In this document: piece after piece, positions 1-6,629 of the stretch | How the letters are laid out: each line of letters begins with the position of its first letter | Numbering within the stretch: position 1 is the first letter of the stretch | Assembly: GCA_964644705.1 (NCBI GenBank) | Contig: CAZXYF010000146.1 | Coordinates: 1 to 7,861 of the forward strand | Direction of reading: 5' to 3' | Length of the DNA: 7,861 nucleotides | From: CAZXYF01 sp964644705 | Lineage (GTDB): Bacteria; Planctomycetota; Brocadiia; SM23-32 | Made by a program: the position numbers and the translations under genes | The notes under the pieces: generated by a model | The model's database searches: none | Told to the model about the DNA's origin: nothing | Seen by the model: only the letters and a program-made list of their open reading frames with translations

Positions 1-56
1 AGAGCGGCGGTTTCCTAAACCGCAGGTCGCAGGTTCAAGTCCTGCCGGGCGTACCA
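1..56 (+). tRNA. tRNA-Arg (anticodon CCU), 3' part; 5' end outside the window
   Basis: This is the last 56 nt of a tRNA that decodes AGG as arginine. The 3' side of the D stem is GAGC at 2-5. The anticodon stem pairs 7-11 with 19-23 perfectly, and the 7-nt loop at 12-18 places anticodon CCT at 14-16. A 5-nt variable region follows, then a T arm with stem 29-33/41-45 and the standard TTC loop start at 34-36. The 3' acceptor strand is 46-52, the discriminator A is 53, and CCA is genome-encoded at 54-56. About 21 nt (the 5' acceptor strand and most of the D arm) lie before the window, so the acceptor pairing cannot be tested. An intrinsic terminator follows within 5 nt. Confidence 0.93.
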
Positions 57-60
57 GCTT

Positions 61-105
61 AGAACCCCCAATTCGTCCGGGAAGGGCGGTTGGGGGTTTT
101 CTTTT
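61..105 (+). terminator. Intrinsic terminator of the tRNA-Arg gene
   Basis: A perfect 9-bp inverted repeat, AACCCCCAA at 63-71 and TTGGGGGTT at 90-98, encloses an 18-nt loop. It is followed directly by a T-rich tract at 97-105 (TTTT, C, TTTT). This is a classic Rho-independent terminator on the plus strand. It begins right after the CCA end, so it should end tRNA transcription and isolate the downstream gene from read-through. Confidence 0.87.
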
Positions 106-112
106 GTTATGG

Positions 113-179
113 TTGTTCCGGGCTGACACTGTGATTCCACAAGATAGCGGGGCTGCCCTGTGTCGGTCCACCGGAACGA
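113..179. repeat. Large imperfect inverted repeat, possible structured RNA or DNA site
   Basis: GTTCCGG at 115-121 pairs exactly with CCGGAAC at 171-177 and extends by one wobble and one A-T pair to 113-179. After a 3-nt bulge (168-170), 122-129 pairs with 160-167 over 8 positions, two of them G-U if read as RNA. Inside are two small hairpins: TGTG at 130-133 with CACA at 138-141, and GGG at 149-151 with CCC at 156-158. No T tract follows on either strand, so it does not look like a terminator. I do not recognise it as a known RNA family. Confidence 0.5.
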
Positions 180-212
180 AAAACACTGACAGGCCGTGAG
201 AAAAGCGGGCTA

Positions 213-241
213 TTGCATGCGATGCCCAGTGAACGCATAAT
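213..241 (+). promoter_or_regulatory. Possible sigma-70-type promoter for the acyltransferase fusion gene
   Basis: TTGCAT at 213-218 and CATAAT at 236-241 are separated by an ideal 17 bp. The -10 box matches TATAAT at five of six positions; the -35 box matches TTGACA only in its first three. Transcription would begin near 248 and leave a leader of roughly 35-40 nt before the ATG at 286. The inverted repeat at 113-179 would then lie upstream of the transcript. Confidence 0.35.
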
Positions 242-285
242 ATCCATATAAAGGAATTAGTCTCAAACTTTCGTCGGGTGTGTGC

Positions 286-3200
286 ATGTCCCGGACTGAG
301 ATGAAAGACAGTGAGCCAGCCTCCGACCCATCAGCGGAGCACGGCTCTTCGTTTGGCGATTTTGCAGCGATGGCAGCCAGCTACGGAATGGGGGTGTTCA
401 ACGACAATTTTTACCGTCAGGCGACGCTGCTTCTGGCCGTAGTGGCGGGGCAGAACTGGTATCCGGGCACGGCCATGGCCGTTTTCGCCCTGCCGTACCT
501 GCTGCTGAGCGCGGCGGCGGGATGGCTGGCGGATCGTTTTCCGAAACGCAACGTCATCATCGGGGCCAAAGGGCTTGAGATTGCGGCTATGATCCTCGGT
601 GCGGCGGGAGTTTTGTGGCAGAGCTGGGGCCTGATGCTCGGTATGGTCTGTCTTATGGGTACTCAGTCGGCCCTGTTCAATCCCGCACTGGCGGGGTCAA
701 TCCCCGAGCTTTTTCCGCGTGAAGCGGTCACCCGCGTCAATGCTCGGCTGCGTGTGGCCATTACCGCTGCCATACTTTTTGGCGTTGTCTGCGCCGGTGT
801 CGCCCTGGAAGCCGAGGGCATGATTTTTGAGATCTTTCCTGCGGGTCGCCTCGCCGTTGCGCTAATAGTGCTGGTTGTGGCCGTGCTGGGGTGTACGGCC
901 AGTTTCGCCATCCCCTGGAGGAAAGCCAAAAATCCGGATGCGGCTTTTCCCTGGAAAGGTCCATGGGAGACGCTCAAGGAGCTCTGGCGCATTCGCCGAG
1001 ACCCTGAGTTGAGCCTGGCCATCGGCGTTATCTGTCTGGTGTTCTTTCTGGGGGCCGTCCAAATCCTCATTGTGAACGAAATGGGTATCCGGCAGTTCGG
1101 GCTGGGAGAGGGGCTGACCAGCGCGATGAATTTTGCGACGCTGCTGGGGGTGGCTATTGGCGGGTTGATCAGTGACCGTCTGACCGAGCGATGGCGATGG
1201 GATTCGACCATGCTCCCGCTGGCGGGGGTGCTGTGCGCTGCTTTTCTCATGCTGGCACTGGTGCCGCTCTTTCCGGACAACCTTCAGGTGTCCTGCGTGT
1301 ACCTGCTCCTCACCCTCGGTGGTATCGCTGGCGGTCTTATGTTGATTCCCGCCCAGGCGTTCGTGCAGGTGCGTCCCGCCTCCGAGCGTCGGGGCGCCGT
1401 GATCGCGGCCACCAATTTTGCGTGTTTTGCCGGCATACTGCTCTCGGGCCCCATTGGAGGAGGATGCCTGAAGTCAGTTCGCCCCCTCTCGTATCCCGTG
1501 ATGCGGTTGCTGGATACGTTTGCCGGGAGGACAGGAGCGGTGTCGGTGATGATGGCCAGCTACCTGATGAATCCGACGACGGTTTTTGCCTTTCTGGCAT
1601 TTTTAACCATCCTTGTCACCTATGTTCTGGTCCGGCGGGTGTCGGATGATTCGGGGCCCACGCCCGTGGATTCGCTGATTGCTCTGGGGATTCGTTTCCT
1701 GCTGAGTTTGCGCTACCGCATCAACGTGCGGGGACTCGACCAGATAGAGAAGAACGGGGATGAGGGCATCGTTTTTCTGCCCAATCATCCCGCCCTCATC
1801 GACCCCATAATCCTGCTCGCCATCCTTTATCCGCGTTTCGCCCCGCGGGCGTGGGCTATAGATTATCAGGTTGATCGGTTCTTCATACGCGATCTGGCCC
1901 GGCGTGTGGGGGTGATGACGTTTCCGCCGGTGGAACGTGATCCGGAGGAGGCGAAAAAGGTTTTTGATGATCTGATCCAGCGTACGGTCTCGGGTCTGGA
2001 GAATGGGGAGAACTACCTGATGTACCCCTCGGGCCACGTGTATCGCACCGGACAAGAGGATCTGCGCGGCAACAGCGCCGCCCACGACGTTCTTCGTGAG
2101 TGTCCGCGGGCACGGGCGGTGCTTGTGCGCACGACCGGCCTGTGGGGCAGCAGTTTCAGCTGGGCCAATGGTCACGCGCCGAAGGTGAGCGAGCTGGTGA
2201 AGGAATCAATCAAACATTTGCTGATGAACGGCATATTCTTCAGCCCCCGCCGGTGCGTGACGATCGAATTCACAGAACCGGATGAGCTGCCGCGCAATGA
2301 GCCCAAAAACAGGTTCAATGCGGCCCTGGAACGCTTCTATAACCGCACATCGCATCCACCGCTGTATGTGCCATATACCGTGTGGGAACCGGGTCCTCCG
2401 GCACGTTTTTTTGAAGAACCGGGTCCGAAAGGGGCGCAACTCTCAGGTGCGCACATACCGGAAGGCGTTCGCCAGCGTGTGAAGGAACACCTGCGCGAAG
2501 TAAGCGGGATACAGCCGGTGGAATCAGATGATCATCTGGGGCGCGATCTCGGCATTGACAGCGTGGGTAGGGCGGAACTGCTGGCCTGGGTGGAATCGGA
2601 GTGGGGGGAGACGGTCGGTGATGCCGAATCCGTGCAGACGGTGGAAGATCTGATGCTGGCGGCCATGGGACAGGCGCCGGGCGGCGAAGCACGGGAGGTG
2701 GAGCCGCCCCCACAGGAGTGGTTTGATCGGGTGGGGCAGCTGAATGATGCACTGGAGAAAGCGGATACGCTTGACAAGGCTTTCCTCCATTCGGCCGAGA
2801 GCAACCCGGGCATGCCGATATTTGCCGACCAGAGGTCCGGCGTGTTGACCTACCGGCGGATGCTCACAGCGATATTTGCCATGAAACCGCACGTGGATGA
2901 CCTGTCCGATAAAATCGGCATCATGCTGCCGGCATCGGTGGGGGCCGCCGTGGCCTACCTGACTGCCATGACGGCGGGGAAAACGCCGGTGATGGTGAAC
3001 TGGACGCTCGGGCGACGGGCCGTGAACCACTGTATGGAGACAGCCGGGGTGGAACATATACTGACGGCGCGGGCGCTGATGGAGGAGCTCGAGAAGGAGG
3101 GCACGACGTTTCCCGATTTGGAGGAAAAGTTCGTATATCTGGAAGATGTCCGTCGCGATATCGGAATGCTGGATAAGTGTATCGCCCTGTTCCGTGCGGT

Positions 3201-4311
3201 TTTCCGCTCGGGAAGCCTGTTGGAACCGGCGGTGGCGCCGGATGATACGGCCGTTATTCTGTTCACCAGTGGATCGGAAAGTTTCCCCAAAGGGGTCCCC
3301 CTGACGCATCGAAATATTCTGACGAACCTGCGGGACGTCACCGACGTGATTGCGGTCCGAAACGATGATCGGCTGTTGGGCATGTTGCCACCGTTCCACT
3401 CCTTTGGTCTCACGATAACTCTGTTGTTGCCGGCCTGTCTGGGCGTGAGAACCGTCTTCGCACCGGATCCCACGGATGGGGGCACGATGGCGGAGATGAT
3501 TGATGCTTACGAGGTCAGCCTGCTCCTGGGGACGCCGACCTTTCTGCACAACATCCTGCGGGCCCGGTCCCACGCGGATCTGTCGTCACTTCGCCTGGCC
3601 GTAACGGGGGCCGATAAATGCCCGGAGAAGGTGTACCGTGCACTGGAAAATCGGTGTCCCAACGCGACAGTTCTGGAGGGATACGGTATAACGGAATGTT
3701 CGCCCGTGGTGTCGGTCAACGAGGAAGAGGCGCCCGTGGAGCAGACCATCGGCAAAGTGTTGCCTTCACTGGACTACGCCATAGTTGATCCGGAGACATT
3801 TAAAGTGAGATTCGGTGAGCGGGGCATGTTGTTGCTGCGGGGGCCGAGCATCTTCCAGGGTTATCTGGAAGATCCCGCCGTCGATGAGGATCCGTTTGTG
3901 GAGTGGGAGGGTAACCGGTGGTATGAGACGGGTGATCTGGTAAGGGAGACGCAGGAGGGTGTGCTGGAGTTCTGCGGCCGGTTGAAACGTTTTGAAAAGA
4001 TTGGGGGAGAGATGATATCGTTGCCGGCCATCGAGACCGTTCTGGAAGATCATTTTCCCCGGGAGGATGGCGAACCTCAGGTGGCAGTGGAGAGCCAGGT
4101 TCATCGGGCGGATGGCTCAAAAGCCGCCCGGCCACTGCTGGTGCTTTTCACCACGCGGGAGGATCTGGACAGGCAGCGGGTGAACGAACACATTCGGAAT
4201 GCCGGGTTGAGCCCACTTCACAACATAAAACGCGTCGTCCATGTCGATGAAATCCCGCAGCTGGGCACGGGCAAAACGGACCACCGCGCGCTGCAGCGAG
4301 AGTATCTGTAA
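286..4311 (+). CDS. aas: Four-domain phospholipid-repair fusion: LplT-like MFS flippase, PlsC acyltransferase, ACP, acyl-ACP synthetase
   Basis: A protein of about 1341 residues, probably an inner-membrane machine that re-acylates lysophospholipids. Residues about 20-460 form an LplT-like MFS transporter with many hydrophobic segments and the loop motif ADRFPKRN (82-89). Residues about 475-690 are a PlsC acyltransferase: NHPALID supplies the catalytic H501 and D506, motif II is FPPVERD from 546, and motif III reads YPSGH (580-584) in place of FPEGT. Residues about 725-795 are an acyl carrier domain with the phosphopantetheine-type site GIDS (S759). Residues about 825-1341 are an AMP-forming ligase: TSGSESFPKG (994-1003), YGITE (1133-1137), YETGD (1213-1217), GRLKRFEKIGGE (from G1231) and the C-terminal GTGK lysine K1330. 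In E. coli LplT and Aas are separate proteins and Aas uses free ACP; here all parts are fused. The start is uncertain: GTG 280, ATG 286 and ATG 301 are in frame and none has a strong Shine-Dalgarno. Confidence 0.93.
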   Translation: MSRTEMKDSEPASDPSAEHGSSFGDFAAMAASYGMGVFNDNFYRQATLLLAVVAGQNWYPGTAMAVFALPYLLLSAAAGWLADRFPKRNVIIGAKGLEIAAMILGAAGVLWQSWGLMLGMVCLMGTQSALFNPALAGSIPELFPREAVTRVNARLRVAITAAILFGVVCAGVALEAEGMIFEIFPAGRLAVALIVLVVAVLGCTASFAIPWRKAKNPDAAFPWKGPWETLKELWRIRRDPELSLAIGVICLVFFLGAVQILIVNEMGIRQFGLGEGLTSAMNFATLLGVAIGGLISDRLTERWRWDSTMLPLAGVLCAAFLMLALVPLFPDNLQVSCVYLLLTLGGIAGGLMLIPAQAFVQVRPASERRGAVIAATNFACFAGILLSGPIGGGCLKSVRPLSYPVMRLLDTFAGRTGAVSVMMASYLMNPTTVFAFLAFLTILVTYVLVRRVSDDSGPTPVDSLIALGIRFLLSLRYRINVRGLDQIEKNGDEGIVFLPNHPALIDPIILLAILYPRFAPRAWAIDYQVDRFFIRDLARRVGVMTFPPVERDPEEAKKVFDDLIQRTVSGLENGENYLMYPSGHVYRTGQEDLRGNSAAHDVLRECPRARAVLVRTTGLWGSSFSWANGHAPKVSELVKESIKHLLMNGIFFSPRRCVTIEFTEPDELPRNEPKNRFNAALERFYNRTSHPPLYVPYTVWEPGPPARFFEEPGPKGAQLSGAHIPEGVRQRVKEHLREVSGIQPVESDDHLGRDLGIDSVGRAELLAWVESEWGETVGDAESVQTVEDLMLAAMGQAPGGEAREVEPPPQEWFDRVGQLNDALEKADTLDKAFLHSAESNPGMPIFADQRSGVLTYRRMLTAIFAMKPHVDDLSDKIGIMLPASVGAAVAYLTAMTAGKTPVMVNWTLGRRAVNHCMETAGVEHILTARALMEELEKEGTTFPDLEEKFVYLEDVRRDIGMLDKCIALFRAVFRSGSLLEPAVAPDDTAVILFTSGSESFPKGVPLTHRNILTNLRDVTDVIAVRNDDRLLGMLPPFHSFGLTITLLLPACLGVRTVFAPDPTDGGTMAEMIDAYEVSLLLGTPTFLHNILRARSHADLSSLRLAVTGADKCPEKVYRALENRCPNATVLEGYGITECSPVVSVNEEEAPVEQTIGKVLPSLDYAIVDPETFKVRFGERGMLLLRGPSIFQGYLEDPAVDEDPFVEWEGNRWYETGDLVRETQEGVLEFCGRLKRFEKIGGEMISLPAIETVLEDHFPREDGEPQVAVESQVHRADGSKAARPLLVLFTTREDLDRQRVNEHIRNAGLSPLHNIKRVVHVDEIPQLGTGKTDHRALQREYL

Positions 4312-4376
4312 ATGGCAAATCCGTCGTTCAATCTCTCTGCGCGGAGCATGGCCCCGTAGTTCCGGGGGACGAAGAT
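4312..4376. other. Convergent intergenic spacer
   Basis: This 65-bp gap lies between the 3' ends of the acyltransferase fusion (+) and the CapA-family gene (-). It has a 5-bp GC hairpin (CCCCG 4352-4356 with CGGGG 4363-4367) but no T tract on either side. A second small inverted repeat, GGACGA 4367-4372 with TCGTCC 4380-4385, runs into the heptamer repeat. No canonical bidirectional terminator is visible. Confidence 0.5.
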
Positions 4377-5615
4377 CTATCGTCCATCGTCCGGGGTCCG
4401 GCGTCCATTGTTGATCCTGCGTTTGAGCGGAATCCACAGAAAACGTCCAGTTTCATCCTTGCCCGCACGGATATTCTGGTGGAGGATTGATTTGTGATCG
4501 GACCAGTCCAGCAGATATTTCTGGATCCAGCCGAACTCGTCTTCGGTGAGGACACGCGGTTGGAAATTCGTTATACGATTGTTGCTGACGATTGGATATA
4601 GCCTCAGATTGCACCGCAGGTTGCCGTCGGCTTCCCGCACGACCAATACGGCAACGAAACTGAATGGCCGGGCGGTCTTTTTTCGGTAGCGACCGGGGGT
4701 GTTGAAGACAAAATTGCCCAGACTGTATATCACCCATCGTTTTCGAACCCGCGCGATCTCCTGGAACATGTGGGCCCCGTGGCCCAGGACCAGGTCGGCG
4801 CCGGCGCCCGTCATCGCCTCAGCGAGCTTTTTCTGATGAGCGGTTCGCCGGCGGTAGTTCTTGCCCCAGTGGGGGAACCCGATAGTGAATGCATCAGGAT
4901 GATTTTCGTTGAGATTCCTCATCTGCCGGGTGATGTTTTTTTCGGTCAGGAGATTGATTCCCGGCGTGGACTGCCCCGCGTAGAAAGCATACTGATTTCT
5001 GTATCGTGGGCGATAATACATGCCGCCCAGCATCGCTATCGTGAAGTCATGTTCCCCCGCAGAAAAAGTGTGTGACCAGGGTCGGGCGGCGGCCGTTTGG
5101 TTCCTGCCCGCTCCGAAAACGTCAATATGTTCGTTGGCCAGTTCCTGTTGCGTATCCTTCAGCCCCCGGGCACCGTAATCCAGCGAATGATTGTTGCCCA
5201 GCGAAACGCAGCGGACGTCCAACCGTTTGAGCAGGTGCGGGGTGAGTTTGGGATCAGCCCAGTGGAGATAGGATTTTATTCCCTGCAGCGGGGATTGTTC
5301 CGCACTGGTGATCGATGTTTCCAGATTGATGATTGTGGCGTCGGCCGTTCTGGTGAGTTGATGAAGGTTGTGGACGCTCTGCCGGCAGAGCTCGGTGAAG
5401 CGTTTTGTTGGCTCCCCCGGCGTTTCGTGGAGCAGATAACTCTCCCCGAAGGCGGTGTCACCTCCGAAGACTATGCGCAGCCGGACTTTTCCGGTGAGTC
5501 TGCTCGGTTCCAGCGGGGACAAAAGGCTGGCGTTTCGGCGCGCCTGGCCAGAAAAACAGCCGGACATGCACACGGTGATCAGAGGGAAAAGTATCGCGGC
5601 TAAGCGGGCTTTCAT
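4377..5615 (-). CDS. CapA-family (PGA_cap) metallophosphoesterase-like lipoprotein
   Basis: A protein of 412 residues of the CapA / poly-gamma-glutamate capsule synthesis family, which has a calcineurin-like metallophosphoesterase fold. Family motifs appear in order: GGD (51-53), NLET (97-100), GNNHSLDYG (140-148), HWGKNY (249-254), GHGAH (278-282) and YSLGNF (298-303 region). The conserved Asp, Asn and His residues expected at the metal site are all present. The N terminus is a lipoprotein signal: a short basic start, a hydrophobic stretch, and a lipobox MSGC with Cys20 as the lipidation site, so the protein is probably membrane-anchored outside the cytoplasm. The start has a good AGGA site 5 nt upstream. 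The last nine residues come from a heptamer repeat, so the original C terminus may have been slightly shorter or different. The true substrate is unknown, and no capB, capC or capD partner is in the window. Confidence 0.9.
   Translation of the reverse strand: MKARLAAILFPLITVCMSGCFSGQARRNASLLSPLEPSRLTGKVRLRIVFGGDTAFGESYLLHETPGEPTKRFTELCRQSVHNLHQLTRTADATIINLETSITSAEQSPLQGIKSYLHWADPKLTPHLLKRLDVRCVSLGNNHSLDYGARGLKDTQQELANEHIDVFGAGRNQTAAARPWSHTFSAGEHDFTIAMLGGMYYRPRYRNQYAFYAGQSTPGINLLTEKNITRQMRNLNENHPDAFTIGFPHWGKNYRRRTAHQKKLAEAMTGAGADLVLGHGAHMFQEIARVRKRWVIYSLGNFVFNTPGRYRKKTARPFSFVAVLVVREADGNLRCNLRLYPIVSNNRITNFQPRVLTEDEFGWIQKYLLDWSDHKSILHQNIRAGKDETGRFLWIPLKRRINNGRRTPDDGR
4379..4406. repeat. Degenerate 7-bp tandem repeat (NNNGTCC x4) overlapping the 3' end of the CapA-family gene
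   Basis: Four exact-period heptamers are seen on the plus strand: ATCGTCC (4379-4385), ATCGTCC (4386-4392), GGGGTCC (4393-4399) and GGCGTCC (4400-4406). GTCC is fixed and the other three bases vary. Read on the minus strand as GGACNNN, the repeat encodes the last nine residues of the CapA-family protein, and its edge forms the TAG stop (4379-4377). Because 7 is not a multiple of 3, the repeat is not a peptide repeat and looks like DNA inserted or grown into the gene end. Confidence 0.7.
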
Positions 5616-5620
5616 AAGTA

Positions 5621-5624
5621 TCCT
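5621..5624 (-). promoter_or_regulatory. Ribosome binding site of the CapA-family gene
   Basis: Read on the minus strand, AGGA lies 5 nt before the ATG at 5615. This is the clearest Shine-Dalgarno in the window and supports the start that gives a complete lipoprotein signal peptide. Confidence 0.7.
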
Positions 5625-5656
5625 AAGGTTTCAGACACGCTTCTATGGATCCTGTT

Positions 5657-6361
5657 CTACCTACCATCGTTGAGGATATCCCGTATCTCATCCGGGAACT
5701 CCACATCGAACTCATGGAGGAGCAGGCGAAGGACGTAGCGACGCCTGCAGTCGGTTCGGAATGCATTCCAACGCGCCGCCATTCGTTCGTCGCTGAGGAC
5801 GATTTCGCGGAACCGCCGGAACGCTCCTTTTCCCTGGATGGCGTCCAGTACCCGGTTTTGAGTGATCGGGTTATCGATCGTTCGGGCGAATCTTTGTCTG
5901 AAGTGCCAGCTTTCGTGGGCCGAAATATTGTCCAGGACGTGCCATCCATCCGGTATGACCTCATCCTGCTTTAGTTGTTTTTGCTCCTCATCAGTCAGAG
6001 CTTCGTACTCAATATCACCGACTATAGCCGGATCAGTGTAATGGATGACTTCTCCGGTTTCCGGGTTCAAAAGCCCAAATGATTCGTCGAATTGGCTCCG
6101 GGAGAAGATTTCTTCGGCGATGTCGTCCAGATCATAACGGGTACCGTCGGTAGAGTTTACAACCTCGGGGACCTCTGGTTCGAACGATTCAGTTGATGCC
6201 TCTCCGGTGTGGGGCGGATTGTTCTCGTAGTAGCGCTCACAGACTGAAATGAGCTCATCCAGTAACTGGTGCTGATCCGTGACGCAGAGCGTGGTGTCTT
6301 CGTCCGGGGAAAAATAGATTTTCCCATCGTCCCATCCGTATAGTTTTTCAACCGATTCCAT
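5657..6361 (-). CDS. UPF0158-family protein with an N-terminal extension
   Basis: A 234-residue, acidic, soluble protein with no signal peptide or membrane segment. Residues about 76-220 resemble the UPF0158 family (function unknown): the opening YDLDDIAEEIF and the LLNPETGEVI strand at about 97-106, the family signature GKGAFRRF at 177-184, and the closing helix RWNAF(198-201 region) to LLHEFDVEF. Family members are usually around 140-170 residues. The first 75 residues are therefore an extra part, with a YGWDDGKIYFSPDED start and a Pro/Glu-rich linker at about 49-68 that I do not recognise. Only a weak GGGG lies upstream of the ATG, but there is no other nearby Met, so this start is likely. 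The gene is 41 bp upstream of the CapA-family gene on the same strand and may be co-transcribed with it. Confidence 0.85.
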   Translation of the reverse strand: MESVEKLYGWDDGKIYFSPDEDTTLCVTDQHQLLDELISVCERYYENNPPHTGEASTESFEPEVPEVVNSTDGTRYDLDDIAEEIFSRSQFDESFGLLNPETGEVIHYTDPAIVGDIEYEALTDEEQKQLKQDEVIPDGWHVLDNISAHESWHFRQRFARTIDNPITQNRVLDAIQGKGAFRRFREIVLSDERMAARWNAFRTDCRRRYVLRLLLHEFDVEFPDEIRDILNDGR

Positions 6362-6450
6362 AACCGTACCCCGTGGGAAATAAGTGGTGCAAGACTGTAA
6401 ATACGATCTCTTTCACCCAGAAGAGTAAGAGAGTCTGACCGCCTTTGCAA

Positions 6451-6516
6451 AGAATGATGACGGCCAAGTCGGGCATTGGCCTTGCCAGAATACGGGCCAA
6501 TCCTTACCATCATTTT
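6451..6516. repeat. Nested, mutually exclusive inverted repeats
   Basis: An outer stem pairs AGAATGATG (6451-6459) with CATCATTTT (6508-6516), 9 pairs including one G-U if read as RNA. Inside are three segments, GGCCAA (6462-6467), ATTGGCC (6475-6481) and GGCCAAT (6495-6501). The middle one can pair perfectly with either the first (6 bp, 8-nt loop) or the third (7 bp, 13-nt loop), but not both. A third option pairs GGCA 6472-6475 with TGCC 6483-6486. This is the layout of an attenuator-like switch or of a dispersed repeat element. Strand and function cannot be decided from one copy. Confidence 0.5.
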
Positions 6517-6624
6517 AGTGATCCGCGTCAGCTGCTGCTTTGAAAATTGTTCTATAAGTGCGGGGGCGCGATCAGTTTAAATCTTCTGTTCAACTCACTT
6601 AACCACGATCCAGCCGGAGCGGGA

Positions 6625-6629
6625 AAGGA
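6625..6629 (+). promoter_or_regulatory. Ribosome binding site of mtnK
   Basis: AAGGA lies 12 nt before the ATG at 6642, slightly farther than the usual 5-10 nt. It is the best purine-rich match near the only possible start: an in-frame TAA at 6600-6602 lies upstream with no ATG, GTG or TTG between it and 6642. Confidence 0.55.

Larger units (their letters stand above)
106..285. other. Intergenic region between tRNA terminator and acyltransferase fusion gene
   Basis: This 180-bp spacer has no convincing coding frame. It contains a large imperfect inverted repeat (113-179), a possible promoter (213-241), and an AAGGAA stretch near 251-256 that is too far from any start codon (about 30 nt) to be a normal ribosome binding site. 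It is the only region available for regulatory DNA for the 4-kb gene that follows. Confidence 0.6.

Noticed and set aside
1..56. The tRNA-Arg 3' end as an attachment site for an integrated element
   Set aside because: No integrase lies nearby, no second copy of the tRNA 3' end was seen in the window, and the genes downstream are housekeeping-like.
2524..3573. A 349-codon open frame on the minus strand inside the fusion gene
   Set aside because: It lies entirely antisense to the ligase and carrier domains, which carry clear motifs. Its translation is rich in Arg, His, Gln and Pro with no recognisable motif, as expected for a shadow of a high-GC gene.
4352..4367. Hairpin in the convergent gap as a bidirectional terminator
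   Set aside because: The stem is only 5 bp and no T tract follows on either strand.
5097..5603. A 168-codon plus-strand open frame opposite the CapA-family gene
   Set aside because: The minus-strand frame encodes a full lipoprotein signal and all CapA motifs, so this is a shadow.
6443..6452. 10-bp palindrome CTTTGCAAAG as an operator
   Set aside because: A single 10-bp palindrome is expected by chance fairly often in a few hundred bases, and there is no second copy to support a regulator site.
6348..6476. A 42-residue minus-strand frame with a hydrophobic middle (starting MPDLAVIIL), overlapping the UPF0158 start by 14 bp
   Set aside because: The overlap would allow translational coupling, but there is no well-placed Shine-Dalgarno, the hydrophobic run is broken by charges, and the same bases form the inverted-repeat element. 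Conservation would be needed to call it.
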